Positions 14,558 through 16,033 of a DNA stretch of 16,033 nucleotides are shown here, one piece after another. Both the position numbers and the translations under genes were made by a program. Under the pieces are notes generated by a model that had not been told where the DNA came from, did no database searches, and was given only the letters and a program-made list of their open reading frames with translations. Positions within the stretch are counted from its first letter, which is position 1; the number at the start of each line of letters is the position of its first letter. The stretch covers positions 1-16,033 of the forward strand of contig CAJURF010000083.1 in the NCBI GenBank assembly GCA_910588825.1. Direction: 5' to 3'. The stretch comes from an uncultured Lachnospiraceae bacterium. Lineage in GTDB: Bacteria; Bacillota; Clostridia; Lachnospirales; Lachnospiraceae.

Positions 14558-15283
14558 ATGACATCAGAAGTAACGCAATTACAGGAAGCTATTGATAAAT
14601 TTGAAAATATTGTATTTTTCGGAGGTGCTGGTGTATCCACGGAAAGCGGCATACCTGATTTCCGGAGCGTGGACGGCCTGTACAATCAACAATATGACTA
14701 TCCGCCGGAAACCATTTTGAGCCATACTTTTTTCATGAATAACCCACAGGAATTCTATCGTTTCTACCAGGCAAAAATGCTCTGCGATACAGCCAAACCC
14801 AATGCGGCTCACCACAAACTGGCAGAGCTGGAACAAACAGGTAAGCTGAAAGCGGTGATCACCCAGAATATCGATAACCTGCACCAGATGGCGGGAAGCA
14901 GAAACGTTCTGGAACTGCACGGATCTGTTCATCGTAATCACTGTATGAAGTGCGGAAAGTTTTATGATTTTTCTTATATGAAAAACAGCCAGGGAATTCC
15001 CAAATGCCAAGCATGCGGCGGGACTATCAAACCCGATGTGGTGCTCTATGAAGAAGGACTGGATAATACCACCATAAATCGCTCTGTACAGGCCATTTCA
15101 GCCGCTCAGGTGCTTATTATCGGTGGAACCTCTCTGGCTGTATATCCGGCAGCAGGACTGATAGATTACTTCCAGGGGAAAAAGCTGATTGTAATCAATA
15201 AGGCCCCCACTCCCAGGGACCGGCAGGCTGATTTGATAATCTCTCAGCCCATCGGCGAAGTTTTTTCTCAAATTCAGATATGA
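14558..15283 (+). CDS. Sir2-family NAD-dependent protein deacylase
   Basis: A 241-residue sirtuin that removes acyl groups from lysines using NAD. The NAD-binding motif GAGVSTESGIPDFRS starts near residue 23, with TQNIDNLH at 102-109. The catalytic His is H121 in LHGSVH. A complete zinc site is C129-x2-C132 and C150-x2-C153. KPDVVLYEE (158-166) replaces the FGE form common in many bacterial members. GTSLAVYPA (190-198) completes the fold. The start at ATG 14558 follows GGAGG (14545-14549) by 8 nt; the in-frame ATG 14543 overlaps that site and is rejected. No cognate acetyltransferase or acetyl-CoA synthetase is adjacent. Confidence 0.94.
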   Translation: MTSEVTQLQEAIDKFENIVFFGGAGVSTESGIPDFRSVDGLYNQQYDYPPETILSHTFFMNNPQEFYRFYQAKMLCDTAKPNAAHHKLAELEQTGKLKAVITQNIDNLHQMAGSRNVLELHGSVHRNHCMKCGKFYDFSYMKNSQGIPKCQACGGTIKPDVVLYEEGLDNTTINRSVQAISAAQVLIIGGTSLAVYPAAGLIDYFQGKKLIVINKAPTPRDRQADLIISQPIGEVFSQIQI

Positions 15284-15369
15284 TACCGTGTCCTGCCTTA
15301 CCGTATTTTCTTCTGCAGGCGGGATGTCTCATCCACATAATTTGACGATATTTTATAAAAATCTCCAGG

Positions 15370-15545
15370 AGCGTGTTTGAAAAATACTTTATGTCAACCG
15401 TGCGTTACATTTTGTACCCAAAGGGTATGAATATGGGAGAGTTATTCCGCATGGGGCGGTGCAGCTGGCTGCAACAACCGAATAAAGGGCAACTATGCCG
15501 CAAAGTGGGATGTGCAGTTGGCATGAATGATTTTTAAAACACGCT
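15370..15545. repeat. Structured MITE-like repeat, copy B
   Basis: A 176-bp relative of the repeat at 11436-11610, same orientation. The ends AGCGTGTTTGAAAAAT and ATTTTTAAAACACGCT are inverted with one mismatch. The central hairpin here is TGCAG-ctgg-CTGCA; one stem pair that is T-A in copy A is C-G here, so pairing is kept. Three single-base indels separate the copies, which argues against coding. No clear direct repeat flanks it. It follows the sirtuin stop by 86 nt; those 86 nt hold only short weak inverted repeats and no obvious gene or terminator. Confidence 0.83.
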
Positions 15546-15581
15546 GCAGTACTACAGCGAACATATTGCATTGTACTTTGG

Positions 15582-15648
15582 ATAGGCCGCTTTAGCATCA
15601 ATTTTCAATAGAAAATAATCGGATTTTTATTATAACAAAAGCGGCTAT
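15582..15648. repeat. Large imperfect hairpin upstream of the DUF951 gene
   Basis: ATAGgCCGCTTT (15582-15593) pairs with AAAGCGGCTAT (15638-15648), with one bulged G. The loop contains a second perfect hairpin ATTTTC-aata-GAAAAT (15601-15616). No T-tract follows on the plus strand, so it is not a standard terminator for the sirtuin gene. It lies directly before the probable DUF951 promoter. Confidence 0.5.
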
Positions 15649-15683
15649 TGCTCATTACAGATTTCAAAATTTGAATCGTTTTC

Positions 15684-15689
15684 TATAAT
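15684..15689 (+). promoter_or_regulatory. Probable -10 element of the DUF951 gene
   Basis: A consensus TATAAT lies 48 nt before the start codon. The matching -35 is poor (TTTCAA at 15662 with a 16-nt spacer is the best I see), so this is tentative. Confidence 0.4.
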
Positions 15690-15737
15690 GGCAGGAGTTA
15701 TCAGAAAATACAGTTTTTTTATAGAAAGGAATCTAAA

Positions 15738-15920
15738 ATGGCAGATAAATTCACAGTGGGAAATATCATACGTATGAAAAAAAAACATCCATGCGGAAAT
15801 GACCACTGGGAAATACTCCGGGTAGGAGCTGATTTCCGGTTAAAATGCATGGGCTGCCAGCGGCAGGTTATGATACCCAGACGACTGGTGGAAAAAAACT
15901 TTCGGGAGTTTATTCAATGA
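15738..15920 (+). CDS. DUF951 family small protein
   Basis: A complete 60-residue protein matching what I know of DUF951: VGNIIRMKKKHPCGNDHWE near the N-terminus, then LRVGADFRLKCMGCQRQVMIPRR. It has a CxxC pair (C37, C40) and a conserved C19, which suggests metal binding or redox sensitivity; the function of the family is not established. A GAAAGGA site lies 7 nt before ATG 15738. It is monocistronic here and is followed at once by a decayed transposase in the opposite orientation. Confidence 0.92.
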   Translation: MADKFTVGNIIRMKKKHPCGNDHWEILRVGADFRLKCMGCQRQVMIPRRLVEKNFREFIQ

Positions 15921-15938
15921 CCTATTCAATATCTTTAA

Positions 15939-16033
15939 TCAATTTGTATCCCTGACGTTCAGGCAGGCATTCTCTACTGCTTTCACTGCCAGTTCCGCTG
16001 TCATAGATGTGCCATAGGCATAGCCGATGATTT
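15939..16033 (-). pseudogene. Truncated IS3-type transposase (integrase core) fragment at right edge
   Basis: Minus-strand frame beginning at the edge reads IIGYAYGTSMTAELAVKAVENACLNVRDTN and then stops (TGA at 15941-15939); this run is given in pieces as IIGYAYGTSMTAEL and AVKAVENACLNVRDTN. It resembles the rve/DDE region of IS150/IS3-group OrfB, where the chain normally goes on to HSDxGxQYTS. That second catalytic Asp block is missing, so the gene is broken about 20 nt from the DUF951 stop. Most of the gene, if present, lies outside the window. Confidence 0.65.

Noticed and set aside
15284..15369. Search for a terminator or small gene after the sirtuin
   Set aside because: Only short inverted repeats (CCTGC/GCAGG, GATG/CATC) without T-tracts and no open frame with a ribosome site were found.

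Overview
The window looks like chromosomal DNA from a low-to-mid GC anaerobic Firmicute, most likely Lachnospiraceae (Clostridia). The basis is the gene families present: ATP-type PEP carboxykinase, class B sortase, SleB/CwlJ-like cell wall hydrolase, DUF951, TM287/288-like ABC pair, and a ferredoxin/Crp pair. Strong GGAGG ribosome binding sites and a Firmicute-style 6S RNA agree. All assignments come from reading motifs by eye; no database was searched.

Layout from left to right. (1) A minus-strand gene running off the left edge follows a cysteine-rich ferredoxin-like protein. That gene is divergent from a Crp/Fnr-family regulator whose own leader carries a 16-bp perfect palindrome. (2) A minus-strand aldose epimerase and YihY-family membrane protein form a probable operon that converges on the regulator at a shared hairpin. 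(3) The 384-nt gap 3776-4159 is not empty: it holds a minus-strand 6S RNA with its own promoter and terminator. (4) Two half-transporter genes overlap by one base and encode a heterodimeric ABC exporter with one degenerate ATP site. (5) pckA and threonine synthase (thrC) are both on the minus strand, each with a good promoter; the pckA promoter is built into the thrC terminator hairpin. (6) The 403-nt gap 11278-11680 holds the thrC promoter, a 175-bp structured inverted-terminal repeat and a terminator. (7) A membrane-anchored cell wall hydrolase (minus) is divergent from a class B sortase (plus); the 307-nt gap between them holds both promoters and a structured leader. (8) On the plus strand follow an unrecognised charged coiled-coil protein, a Sir2 deacylase, a second copy of the repeat, a large imperfect hairpin and a DUF951 protein. 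(9) The right edge carries the broken 3' end of an IS3-type transposase reading on the minus strand.

The genes are mostly housekeeping or envelope functions, not one dedicated pathway. The most unusual items are the paired repeats at 11436-11610 and 15370-15545, which have inverted ends, a base-pair-preserving change in the central hairpin and non-triplet indels. Next are the hydrolase leader, which resembles the 5' half of a c-di-AMP riboswitch, the regulator palindrome, and the unrecognised protein at 13720-14508. I saw no CRISPR array, tRNA, rRNA or prophage module.
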